From positions 1 to 64,000 of the forward strand of contig CAXBKQ010000010.1 of NCBI GenBank assembly GCA_963976435.1: a stretch of DNA of 64,000 nt, read 5' to 3'. Positions 8,699-16,935 of the stretch are shown here, one piece after another. How positions within the stretch are numbered: the stretch's first letter is position 1; every line of letters starts with the position of its first letter. A model generated the notes under the pieces. That model worked only from the letters and a program-made list of their open reading frames with translations. It ran no database searches and had not been told where the DNA came from. The translations under genes were made by a program, and so were the position numbers. Source of the DNA: CAKZNE01 sp963976435. Its GTDB lineage: Bacteria; Bacteroidota; Bacteroidia; Flavobacteriales; Schleiferiaceae.

Positions 8699-9919
8699 TT
8701 AGTCCAGTTGTTTCAGGATAGTCTTCATCACTTGGAGATATTTATCTACCCGGACCAAGCTTGTGGTGGTAGGTTCATAATACTTTGATCTCAGGCTTTC
8801 ATGTGAAATTTCAGTGGCCTTTTTTGACTGTAGAGTTGAGGCGGCCCATTTCAAGGTACCGGCAATGTTATCCGAAGGGATCATGCCAGCCTCTATAGAC
8901 AGCCGCATCCACAGGGCCATTTCATTTAGGGACAAATTTGTGCGCAGTTTGATGAGGTTTTCCTGCCCGGTAGTATTCTCCAGAGTGGTGCCAATGGCTT
9001 GTTGGATTTCAGCTTCCTGCCTGAGGTACTCCATTTCAGCCAAAATCCAGTCCTTGAGCTGATCTTTTAGCCCGCACATATTATCCCGGTAACAGAGATC
9101 AGGCTTCGAGTAATACTGGCTGATCTTTTTTGCCTCAGCATGTAGCAACTGGATCTTTGTAGCATGCGTGGCCAGGGAGTCAAGATCCCGCTGAATTTCC
9201 GCGGTGAGGAATTCAAAGATCCTGGGGGAGTTCAGGTTGTAGCGGAACATGCTACGCACACAGCACAAGTACACCTCAGAGCGGTTGACCCCAACTTCAA
9301 TGGTGTTGATGTGAGTTGAATATCTGCGTAAGAAATTAGCTTGAGTAACGCTTATCCTCTGGGAGCACTTTATCAGAAAGCCTTGAAGCGGTGAAGTCAA
9401 TGCTTCAAAAAAGGGCTCATGTTGATAGGGTAAAAACCTCCTCTGGATTTCCTCTAAAGCTGATTCAATTTCATTGGACAACAGGGCCATCTCAATGGAG
9501 GATATTTTTTCGCAAAAATCATAGTGCGACTGAAAGTATTCTTCGAGAAAGGCGCGGAGACCTTCCAAAGCTTGAAACGTGAGATAGAAAACGTGCTGTG
9601 TTTTAGCCTCTTCAAACTCCTTCCAGAATTCAGGAGCTTGGTCGTAAACCATATCCATGAGGCGAAGGATCACCTTCTGGCAGCTCAGAACATTGTTCTG
9701 GATGTCTGATTTAACCGTTCCACTTGCTGTAGCAACATGAAAAATCTCCTTTTTGCACAATTCAAGTTCATCGAGGATCCTGTTTCGATGGTAGGTAAGC
9801 AACTCCGGGGAACATTTTTCCCCGGAAATAACCCTAAGTTCGTGAGCAATAAACCGCTCAAACCATATCAGCTTAGTAGTCACCCTTGCTGGTTTAGTTA
9901 GTAATTTTAGTTGATCCAA
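8699..9919 (-). CDS. RteC-like regulatory protein
   Basis: A 406-residue, Leu/Glu-rich, all-helical protein without membrane segments. The C-terminal third, with LRTNLSLNEMALWMRLSIEA and later ESLRSKYYEP, matches the arrangement in RteC proteins of Bacteroidota conjugative transposons (an S-x-x-x-L-A-x-x-x-R-L-x-x-x-A-G-x-I segment, then a SLR-x-KYY motif). In CTnDOT, RteC activates excision genes. The N-terminal two thirds look like the long helical part of the same family. Here it sits between the replication module and the integrase, as expected. The next stretch upstream (9920-10218) has no gene. The assignment is by remembered motif, without a profile search. Confidence 0.7.
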   Translation of the reverse strand: MDQLKLLTKPARVTTKLIWFERFIAHELRVISGEKCSPELLTYHRNRILDELELCKKEIFHVATASGTVKSDIQNNVLSCQKVILRLMDMVYDQAPEFWKEFEEAKTQHVFYLTFQALEGLRAFLEEYFQSHYDFCEKISSIEMALLSNEIESALEEIQRRFLPYQHEPFFEALTSPLQGFLIKCSQRISVTQANFLRRYSTHINTIEVGVNRSEVYLCCVRSMFRYNLNSPRIFEFLTAEIQRDLDSLATHATKIQLLHAEAKKISQYYSKPDLCYRDNMCGLKDQLKDWILAEMEYLRQEAEIQQAIGTTLENTTGQENLIKLRTNLSLNEMALWMRLSIEAGMIPSDNIAGTLKWAASTLQSKKATEISHESLRSKYYEPTTTSLVRVDKYLQVMKTILKQLD

Positions 9920-10218
9920 GAATACTATGCTTGCATAAATTTATATAAATAAAATGACATTTTTCCGAAGCAGCTAAGCCAAGCAACATTTCGTAGAATT
10001 GTACAAGTTAATTCGTAAAATGTGGAATATTCTGCTCATTAATGTGCAGGATCCTACACATTTATACGTACGATTAAGAAAAACCTGCTTGCTGTGTAGA
10101 AAATGTTATAATCAGTTTAAAGTCCATTCTGACAGATTTACCTTGCGCAAAATAGACATGCGTGCCATTTTTTTCCTGAAAAGGCATTTAAGTCCGATCA
10201 ATTTGATCAAAATCCAGG
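9920..10218. other. Gene-free stretch between RteC-like gene and integrase
   Basis: About 300 bp, AT-rich relative to its flanks. It presumably holds the promoter of the RteC-like gene near 9925-9990. A chance frame of 78 codons on the plus strand (9999-10235) has no family resemblance and was not accepted. No repeat or RNA structure stands out. Confidence 0.4.
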
Positions 10219-11475
10219 TCAGATGCTCTTCTTAGATTCTTCTGCGGAGGCGGATAGTTTGTTCTTCAAAAGCATCATATCAGAACTCAGCTTGGCATCC
10301 ACAACCTTGGCATAGATCTGAGTGGTGGTGAGCTTGCTGTGACCAAGCATCTTGGAAACCGACTCAATAGGGACTCCATTGGAAAGCGTGACAGTAGTGG
10401 CAAAGGTGTGCCGGGCAGCATAGTAGGTCAGGTTCTTCGGGATTCCGGCTTCGGTGGCAATGTCCTTTAAATAGGAATTGATTTTCTGTGCCGAGAATTT
10501 GGGAAAGCAAGCCTCGCGTTTAAGGCTTCTTGGGTCCTTCTGGTACTTCAGAAATATTTCATGTGCCAGCGGCAGCAATGGTACCTTAAACGGTTGGCCC
10601 GATTTCCTAAGGACATTGCTGATCCATAACATCCGGTCAAGTCCGATAACAATATCTTCCGGTTGCAATGCCTGTAGATCTACGTAAGCCAGACCAGTAT
10701 AACAACCGAACACGAAAAGATCGCGCACCAACTGGTGACCTTCATTCTCCGGTTCTACCGCAGCGATGACCTTCAACTCCTCAGCAGTTAAGTACACTTG
10801 CTTTGGTTTGTCCATGTGCCGTTGGTACATCTTGAAAGGGTTTTTTGAGATATGGTCCAATTTTACAGCCAGGTTCACCACCTTTTGCAAGCGCTCGATG
10901 TGTTTCATAATTCCATTATTGCGCAAAGGTCGCTGGCCTTCTGGCGTAGGAAACCTGCGAAGGAAAACCTCAAAACCATCTATAAAGGCAAAGTTGAGCC
11001 GGTCCAGCGGAAGCTCACTGACCCGGAAGGAGGCCTTAAGGTATTTCTTGACGTACTCCCTTGTTGTCTTATAGTTCTTCAGGGTACTGTCTGCTAGCCG
11101 GCCGGTTTCCCTGATGAGGTGATAGTCGAACATGGCCAGCAGGCCCATGACCTCATCCAGATCAAGCGCCAGGTAGCGGTTCTTGACCGCGGCAGCAGTT
11201 AGATCTTTGCCCTCGCGGTACAATTCTCGGTAGGCCTGACCCAGGTCATAGCGAACGGACTCGATAAATTCGTTGAGATCATCAACCTCAACACCGCGAC
11301 CGGCAACCCGGCCATTCCGGGAATCCCAAAGTGCTGGCCGGACGTATTTCTTCAGGGAGATTTCTGCGGGCTTGCCCAGTCCCTTGATCCGGACGTAAAG
11401 TGGAACCCTTCCGTTGACCCGCTTATTGTGCCGGGCCACGAAGGAAATTTTCATGGATGATATGCCTCTGCGCAT
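10219..11475 (-). CDS. Tyrosine recombinase (integrase) of the element
   Basis: A 418-residue site-specific recombinase that integrates and excises the element. An N-terminal arm-type DNA-binding region (about 8-90, starting MKISFVARHNK) is followed by a SAM-like core-binding domain (about 105-205) and the catalytic domain (about 225-400). Catalytic residues visible are Arg-II R355 in AARHTF, H379 in LGHS and nucleophile Y388 in TTTQIYAKV. The first catalytic Arg is replaced: the usual TGLR reads TGLA (A263), a change seen in several Bacteroidota integrases including the CTnDOT type. Translation may start at M8 (ATG 11454) rather than 11475. It lies next to tRNA-Pro, the likely attachment site. 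Confidence 0.92.
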   Translation of the reverse strand: MRRGISSMKISFVARHNKRVNGRVPLYVRIKGLGKPAEISLKKYVRPALWDSRNGRVAGRGVEVDDLNEFIESVRYDLGQAYRELYREGKDLTAAAVKNRYLALDLDEVMGLLAMFDYHLIRETGRLADSTLKNYKTTREYVKKYLKASFRVSELPLDRLNFAFIDGFEVFLRRFPTPEGQRPLRNNGIMKHIERLQKVVNLAVKLDHISKNPFKMYQRHMDKPKQVYLTAEELKVIAAVEPENEGHQLVRDLFVFGCYTGLAYVDLQALQPEDIVIGLDRMLWISNVLRKSGQPFKVPLLPLAHEIFLKYQKDPRSLKREACFPKFSAQKINSYLKDIATEAGIPKNLTYYAARHTFATTVTLSNGVPIESVSKMLGHSKLTTTQIYAKVVDAKLSSDMMLLKNKLSASAEESKKSI

Positions 11476-11653
11476 GATTGATCCGTTTGCGGCAGCAGCA
11501 GTTCATCTAAAATATGGACCTGGATCAACAACGTGCAGAAATAGCTGTCAGGTTATGAAGCTATTAGCACGAAAGTAGGGCAAAACTCAGTTCACCCAAT
11601 AGTTCACAGATAACTTGATTTGGAATGATTTACCTTAATATGGCAAAAATCAA

Positions 11654-11687
11654 AAAAGCCTGAAAATCATACGATTGACAGGCTTTT
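11654..11687 (-). terminator. Intrinsic terminator downstream of tRNA-Pro
   Basis: AAAAGCCTG (11654-11662) and its inverse CAGGCTTTT (11679-11687) form a 9-bp stem with a 16-nt loop. On the minus strand it is followed by a T-run. It lies 24 bp downstream of the tRNA 3' end and would end its transcript. Confidence 0.75.
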
Positions 11688-11706
11688 GACTTCCTTTGGA
11701 AGTGAA

Positions 11707-11784
<78 letters not shown>

Positions 11785-11986
11785 AATTAGGGCTGCAAAT
11801 GTAAAAATATTCCCTTAAGAATCTCAAGTATTTACGGAATTCATCGAATATATCAAAGCCATATTATAAAGGCCTAATTCGATCTAAGGGAAAGCTTTTG
11901 ATCCCTTAGTACTTTCAAGAATAAAATTTTACTATTGTATTGAAATTTTCAAATAGTTTAAGCTGATAAGTTTTTGAAAACACATA

Positions 11987-12709
11987 ATGATAAAATCTAA
12001 ATCAAATATTATAGCCATGTGGAGTGGTCCTAGGAATATTTCCACTGCAATGCTTTATTCTTTTAAGCAAAGGCAGGATACAGCGGTATTTGATGAACCA
12101 TTTTTTGGATGCTTTCTAAAGAAAACTGGGGTATGGAGACCATCTCGTGAGGAAGTACTTCAAACTATGGAGCTGGACCCAGACAAGGTTTTTAAGAAGA
12201 TAAATAGCTTTTACGAAAAGCCCAATGTTTTTCTCAAAAACATGGCCAATCATATGGAAGGCCTGAATTTTGAGAAAATAATGAATTGGAAGAATATCAT
12301 ATTGCTCAGACATCCTTTAAAAGTTTTAAACTCCTATACCAAACACATTGAATCTCCAAGTACCCTGGATTTAGCTTACCTACATCAATTACAAATTATT
12401 GATTTCCTTCAGGAAAGAGGACGGGAATTTTTAATTGTTAATTCCGACAAGATTTGTGAATCTCCAAAAACTGAATTACAAAAAATTTGTAAATTTTTGG
12501 AACTCGGCTTTAGCGAGGATATGTTGAGCTGGGAAAAGGGCCCTATTAAAGAGGATGGAGTTTGGGCGAAATACTGGTACCATAATGTTCATAATAGCAC
12601 GGGATTTTCTAATAAGACTAGTCCCATCAAAGAATTAAATGAAAACTTAAAAGAGATTTACGAGGAATCCCTAAACCATTATCATCAAATAATAAAACAA
12701 CATGAGTAA
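11987..12709 (+). CDS. Sulfotransferase-like P-loop protein
   Basis: A 240-residue protein with the 5' phosphosulfate-binding-loop variant MWSGPRNISTAML at about 11-23, replacing the P-K-S-G-T of classical PAPS sulfotransferases. FDEPFFGCFL follows at about 36-45 and LLRHPLKVLNSY at about 105-116, the 3'-phosphate-binding R-x-P region. No signal peptide. Its last 8 bp overlap the start of the aminotransferase gene, so the two are translationally coupled. I recall plant proteins annotated as branched-chain-aminotransferase-like in which an N-terminal domain of this type is fused to an aminotransferase domain; the operon mirrors that fusion. Substrate unknown. Confidence 0.8.
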   Translation: MIKSKSNIIAMWSGPRNISTAMLYSFKQRQDTAVFDEPFFGCFLKKTGVWRPSREEVLQTMELDPDKVFKKINSFYEKPNVFLKNMANHMEGLNFEKIMNWKNIILLRHPLKVLNSYTKHIESPSTLDLAYLHQLQIIDFLQERGREFLIVNSDKICESPKTELQKICKFLELGFSEDMLSWEKGPIKEDGVWAKYWYHNVHNSTGFSNKTSPIKELNENLKEIYEESLNHYHQIIKQHE

Positions 12710-13613
12710 GTATAATATACCAGATCCAAGAAATGAGGATAGTTTTGTTTATGTAAATGGACTTGTTAAGCGAAAAGACGCTGCCATTTCTCCTTTCGAT
12801 TCAATAGTACAAGGGGGCGATGCCGTTTGGGAAGGATTAAGGGTTTATAAAGGAAAGATTTTTCAATTAGAGGAGCATTTAGATAGATTATTCAACTCAG
12901 CTCATATTCTTTGTTTTGAAAATATTCCTGCTCGTGACTTTGTAAGAAATGCCATTTTTGAAACACTAATTGCCAACAAAATGGAAGATGGAGTTCATAT
13001 TAGACTGACGCTTAGCAGAGGCCTAAAAAGTACTTCTGGAATGAATCCTAAATTAAATATTTACGGTTGTACTTTGATAATTTTACCAGAATATAAAGGA
13101 TTTGTTTATGGTGAGGATGGTTTAATTCTAGTAACTTCTTCCCAAAGAAGAAATTCTCCAGCTTTTTTAGACTCCAAAATTCACCACAATAACCTTTTGA
13201 ATAATATCCTTGCCAAAATAGAAGGAAATAATGCAGGGGCAGATGATGCTCTTATGTTGGATACCCATGGATTTATTTCTGAAACCAATGCCACTAATAT
13301 ATTTCTTGTAAAGAAGGGTTTTTTATACACCCCTTTTGCAGATAGTTGCCTACCCGGATTTACAAGGGAAAAAATAATGCAGATTGCCAAAGAGAATGGA
13401 ATCAAATGTGAGGAGAAAAATTTAAGCCTTGCAGAACTATACACTTCCGATGAGGCCTTCACCACCGGTACTATGGGTGCCCTAAGCTGGATTAAGGAAG
13501 TAGATGGCCGGAGAATCGGTAATGCAGAAAAAGGTCCAATTTGCAAAAGACTTCAAGACTTGTATTCCAATTATGTGGAGGCTGAAGCTGTGCCAATAGT
13601 CATAAAGCCATAA
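12702..13613 (+). CDS. Class IV PLP-dependent aminotransferase (IlvE/D-amino-acid type)
   Basis: A 303-residue fold-IV PLP enzyme. Visible marks are the early GGDAVWEGLRVYKG (38-51) and L-x-x-H-L-x-R-L (about 56-63) of the family. The likely Schiff-base lysine is K159 in DSKIHHNNLLNN, and the cofactor-binding Glu is E194 in GFISETNATNIF. GAL...IKEVDGRRIGN lies near the end. The family includes branched-chain amino acid aminotransferase, D-amino acid aminotransferase and 4-amino-4-deoxychorismate lyase; the class is clear but the substrate is not. It overlaps the sulfotransferase-like gene by 8 bp, so the two probably act on one substrate or pathway. Confidence 0.88.
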   Translation: MSKYNIPDPRNEDSFVYVNGLVKRKDAAISPFDSIVQGGDAVWEGLRVYKGKIFQLEEHLDRLFNSAHILCFENIPARDFVRNAIFETLIANKMEDGVHIRLTLSRGLKSTSGMNPKLNIYGCTLIILPEYKGFVYGEDGLILVTSSQRRNSPAFLDSKIHHNNLLNNILAKIEGNNAGADDALMLDTHGFISETNATNIFLVKKGFLYTPFADSCLPGFTREKIMQIAKENGIKCEEKNLSLAELYTSDEAFTTGTMGALSWIKEVDGRRIGNAEKGPICKRLQDLYSNYVEAEAVPIVIKP

Positions 13614-13684
13614 GTCCTGCTATGATTTGAATTTGAAAATAAAAGGTGTCTGCCAGTATTACTATATTTATCCAACCTTAACCT

Positions 13685-14224
13685 TTGGATATTTTGAATT
13701 TCTGTAGCAATTGTGGTAGTGATAAATTGGATTTTAAGATCCCTGATTCCGACCATAAACACAGATTTTGCTGTTCAAATTGTCAATCCATTCATTATAG
13801 CAACCCAACCATGATTGTTGGTTGCATTATACAGTATCAATCCAAAATTTTATTAGCCAAAAGGGGAATTGAGCCTCGCAAGGATTACTGGAATTTGCCC
13901 TGTGGTTTTATGGAGAATAATGAAACAGCAGAGGAGGGAGCCATAAGAGAGGTGATGGAAGAAACTGGTATGGAGGTTGAAATTATTTCCTTGCATACTG
14001 TGTTTTCTGTTCCACAATCAAATCAGGTTTATTTGATTTTTTTAGCTAGTTCTAAAGATGATGTATTTCAGCTTACCGATGAAAGTGTGGAAATTGAATT
14101 TTTTGAAGAAAAAAGTATTCCCTGGACCGAAATTGCATTTTCCAGTAATACCTTTGCCCTAGAAAATTATTTTCAAAAGGATAAAAGGAAATCTAACCTG
14201 GTTTTTATTGGAAAACATCAATAA
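13685..14224 (+). CDS. Nudix hydrolase with N-terminal zinc ribbon
   Basis: A 179-residue NADH-pyrophosphatase-like or ADP-ribose-type Nudix enzyme. A zinc ribbon is formed by C7/C10 and C30/C33 (CSNC ... CSNC). The Nudix box G-x5-E-x7-REVMEETGM spans 74-96 with catalytic Glu E92/E93. Translation must start at a non-ATG codon: TTG 13685, or TTG 13694, which would still keep the zinc ribbon. The esterase gene follows 2 bp after the stop, so they are co-transcribed. The preferred nucleotide substrate cannot be told. Confidence 0.9.
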   Translation: MDILNFCSNCGSDKLDFKIPDSDHKHRFCCSNCQSIHYSNPTMIVGCIIQYQSKILLAKRGIEPRKDYWNLPCGFMENNETAEEGAIREVMEETGMEVEIISLHTVFSVPQSNQVYLIFLASSKDDVFQLTDESVEIEFFEEKSIPWTEIAFSSNTFALENYFQKDKRKSNLVFIGKHQ

Positions 14225-14226
14225 TT

Positions 14227-14889
14227 ATGAAAAGCGAAAACTTAAGTTTAGTTCACGAAATTCTTCAACCCAAAGAAAAATCTGAAAATCCACCATTGTT
14301 ATTGATGTTACATGGATATGGTAGCCATGAGAAAGATCTATTCGCCTTGGCCCCAATGCTTAATAAAAAATACTTTATTGTAAGCGCAAGAGCCCCTATT
14401 TCTTTGGGTTTTGGAGGTTTCGCTTGGTTTGATATTTCTATCGACAATGGCTTAAAAGTAAGGGACTACGAACAGGCAAAGACCAGTATGGCCCAAATAG
14501 AAAAGTTTATTGTAGAGCTAAAAGAAACTTATGGTTTAAGCAATAGTAAAACCGATCTTTTTGGTTTTAGTCAAGGTTGTATGATGAGTTATGCTCTTGC
14601 TTTTAATAGTCCTCTGAAATATCGAAATATCATGGCTCTAAGCGGTTATGTATTAAAGGATTTAGTTCCTGAAAAATATAAATCCCTTGATTTGAAAAGC
14701 CTTGATTTTTTTGTGAGCCATGGAGCTAGCGACGATGTTTTGCCAATTGAAGGAGCTAGATTGAGTGTGGGAATGTTGGAACAAATGAATATTTCCCATC
14801 AATATAGGGAGTATCCAATAGGACATGGTATTAGTCCAGTGAACTTTGCCGACCTCCAAAAATGGCTAAAGGAAAAAGATTTAATTTAA
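14227..14889 (+). CDS. Carboxylesterase/phospholipase-family alpha/beta hydrolase
   Basis: A 220-residue cytosolic serine hydrolase of the YpfH/carboxylesterase 2 family. LMLHGYGSHEKDL (26-38) gives the oxyanion region. The nucleophile S115 is in GFSQG, the Asp is D169 or D170 in GASDDVLPI, and the His is H200 in PIGHG. It lies 2 bp behind the Nudix gene. Its 3' end overlaps the convergent murQ gene by 4 bp, leaving no room for a separate terminator. The natural ester substrate is unknown. Confidence 0.88.
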   Translation: MKSENLSLVHEILQPKEKSENPPLLLMLHGYGSHEKDLFALAPMLNKKYFIVSARAPISLGFGGFAWFDISIDNGLKVRDYEQAKTSMAQIEKFIVELKETYGLSNSKTDLFGFSQGCMMSYALAFNSPLKYRNIMALSGYVLKDLVPEKYKSLDLKSLDFFVSHGASDDVLPIEGARLSVGMLEQMNISHQYREYPIGHGISPVNFADLQKWLKEKDLI

Positions 14890-15689
14890 GACTTAAGAGA
14901 ATTAATTGCAGAACGAACATTTTCGTGCTTTTTAAGCAATTTATGGGCCGCATCGTAATCCAAACCAGTTTCAGACATTAGCATCCTTACTCCTCTATCA
15001 ACTAACTTATTATTGCTCAGTTGCATATCCACCATTTTATTTCCTTTTACCCTTCCCAACCGAATCATTATGGAGGTGGAAATCATATTAAGTACTAATT
15101 TCTGAGCAGTACCTGCTTTCATTCTTGTACTTCCCGTCACAAATTCAGGACCTACTTCTACACAAATTGGGAAGTCACTAAATTCCAATACAGGGGCATT
15201 GCTATTACAGGTTATACAAGCGGTGGAAATTTCTTGGCTTCGACATATTTTTAATCCACCAATAACATAAGGAGTGGTGCCAGAGGCAGCAATGCCAATT
15301 ACAAAATCCTTAGAACTAATATGATATTCTTTTAGATCAATAAAGGCTTGTTCTTCATCATCTTCCGCAAATTCTACAGCTTTGCGAATGGCTTTATCAC
15401 CGCCGGCGATCATACCCACCACCCAATTAGGGTCTGCACCAAATGTTGGAGGTAATTCAGAAGCGTCTAGTATTCCTAATCGACCACTGGTTCCAGCGCC
15501 GATATAAAATATACGCCCACCATCCTGCATTTTTTTTACGGCAGCAACAACTAATTTTTCTATGGCTTTGATCTCCTGGTTAACCGCAATGGCCACTTTT
15601 TGATCCTCCTGATTTATACCATTTAGGAGCTCTAAGACAGACATTTGCTCCAAATTTTGATAAAGGCTATCTTTTTCCGTGGATCTCAT
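14886..15689 (-). CDS. murQ: N-acetylmuramic acid 6-phosphate etherase
   Basis: A 267-residue SIS-domain enzyme that cleaves the D-lactyl ether of MurNAc-6-phosphate in cell-wall recycling, giving GlcNAc-6-phosphate and D-lactate. The phosphosugar-binding GAGTSGRLG is at 64-72, with catalytic Glu E78 in DASELPPTFG. SGTTPYVIGG (about 145) and GSTRMKAGTAQKLVLN (about 190-206) are the MurQ signatures. The usual length is near 300, and this one is slightly short at the C-terminus. It lies 2 bp behind the RNA methyltransferase gene on the same strand. Confidence 0.93.
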   Translation of the reverse strand: MRSTEKDSLYQNLEQMSVLELLNGINQEDQKVAIAVNQEIKAIEKLVVAAVKKMQDGGRIFYIGAGTSGRLGILDASELPPTFGADPNWVVGMIAGGDKAIRKAVEFAEDDEEQAFIDLKEYHISSKDFVIGIAASGTTPYVIGGLKICRSQEISTACITCNSNAPVLEFSDFPICVEVGPEFVTGSTRMKAGTAQKLVLNMISTSIMIRLGRVKGNKMVDMQLSNNKLVDRGVRMLMSETGLDYDAAHKLLKKHENVRSAINSLKS

Positions 15690-15691
15690 GT

Positions 15692-16921
15692 TTAAGAAAG
15701 TCTTTTTAAACGTGCCATATAAAATCCATCACTAGTTTCCGACGGATGGATTCTTTGTTCGGCCAGAAATTCAAAATTTTGATTCTGATCTAGAAAATTT
15801 CGAACTTGATCTTCATTTTCGGAAGTCAATAAGGAGCAGGTTGCATATACCATTTCACCACCAACTTTCAGCATTTTGGAGTAGTTGTTTACAATATCCA
15901 TTTGTAAAGCCCTTACTTTCTCAATTGCTTGAGGTTGAAGCTTCCATTTAGTATCTGGATTTCGTTTTATTACACCGGTTCCAGAGCAGGGAACATCTAG
16001 CAATAACCTATCTGCACGATTATGAAGGCGTTTTATGGTTTTATTGGATTCAATAGCCTTAATTTCCACATTATGTACGGAGTTCCTTTTTGCTCTTTTT
16101 TGAAATTCTTTTAATTTCCATGCTTCTACATCCATGGCAATAATGGAACCTTTGTTTTCCATCATAGCTGCCATTTGCAGAGTTTTTCCTCCAGCTCCAG
16201 CACAAGCATCAATAACTTTCATCCCTGGTTTGGGGTTCAGAAATTCTGCAATCATTTGTGAGCCACCATCCTGAATTTCAAAAAATCCCTTTTTGAATAG
16301 GGGATGATTAAAAAAGTTTTGCTTTTGTTTAAAAACTATTCCAGTTTCATTTTTTTCCAAAGCTAAAACCTCAATATTTTCTTCGGCGAATTTGGCAATG
16401 AGTTCGCTTCTATTTGTTTTTAATGTATTGGCTCTAGCAATGAGCTTGGCTGGCTGGTTTAATGCTTTTGCCATTTTGGGCCACTCTGTACCAAATTCAT
16501 TTCTCAACAAATCATCCATCCAAATGGGAAAAGATTGAAGAGATCCAACCTCATTTGGTAAATGTGATTTTGCCTGCTTAAAATTAAAATCCCAAATAGA
16601 TTCGAAGGATCTCCATGTTTCTGGTAATCCATAACCTTTGCTCAACCAATAAATACCAAAAAGGTGATAAAGCTCCGCTCTTTTTAGGCTGGGTGGCTTG
16701 CCATAAACCTCCCAAAGAAAACGCCACCAACGAACCATTTCATAAGTAGATTCAGCAATAAAGCCACGGTCCTTTGATCCCCATTTGCGATTCGATTTTA
16801 AAAGGCGCTCAATTGCCCTATCAGCATAAATCCCTTTGTCGAAAATACTCTCAAGAGCATCAATTACTGCATCAACAAGGTTTTTATGAAGCTTTGGGGA
16901 GGAAGATGATTTTGTTTTCAA
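15692..16921 (-). CDS. RsmB/NOP-family RNA m5C methyltransferase
   Basis: A 409-residue SAM-dependent enzyme that methylates C5 of a cytidine, probably in rRNA. SAM motif I is VIDACAGAGGKT (236-247). The motif IV cysteine is C312 in DVPCSGTG and the motif VI nucleophile is C362 in YATCSL, the two-cysteine arrangement of m5C methyltransferases. An N-terminal helical NusB-like region spans about 10-105. It is placed just upstream of murQ and 14 bp downstream of the E1 gene. The specific target position (for example 16S C967 as for RsmB) is not proven by the sequence. Confidence 0.9.
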   Translation of the reverse strand: MKTKSSSSPKLHKNLVDAVIDALESIFDKGIYADRAIERLLKSNRKWGSKDRGFIAESTYEMVRWWRFLWEVYGKPPSLKRAELYHLFGIYWLSKGYGLPETWRSFESIWDFNFKQAKSHLPNEVGSLQSFPIWMDDLLRNEFGTEWPKMAKALNQPAKLIARANTLKTNRSELIAKFAEENIEVLALEKNETGIVFKQKQNFFNHPLFKKGFFEIQDGGSQMIAEFLNPKPGMKVIDACAGAGGKTLQMAAMMENKGSIIAMDVEAWKLKEFQKRAKRNSVHNVEIKAIESNKTIKRLHNRADRLLLDVPCSGTGVIKRNPDTKWKLQPQAIEKVRALQMDIVNNYSKMLKVGGEMVYATCSLLTSENEDQVRNFLDQNQNFEFLAEQRIHPSETSDGFYMARLKRLS

Positions 16922-16935
16922 TTTGGATAATAAAA

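Noticed and set aside
10219..11475. Missing first catalytic Arg in the integrase as a sign of a novel recombinase
   Set aside because: Replacement of this Arg is known in integrases of Bacteroidota conjugative elements such as the CTnDOT type; the remaining R, H and Y residues are present.
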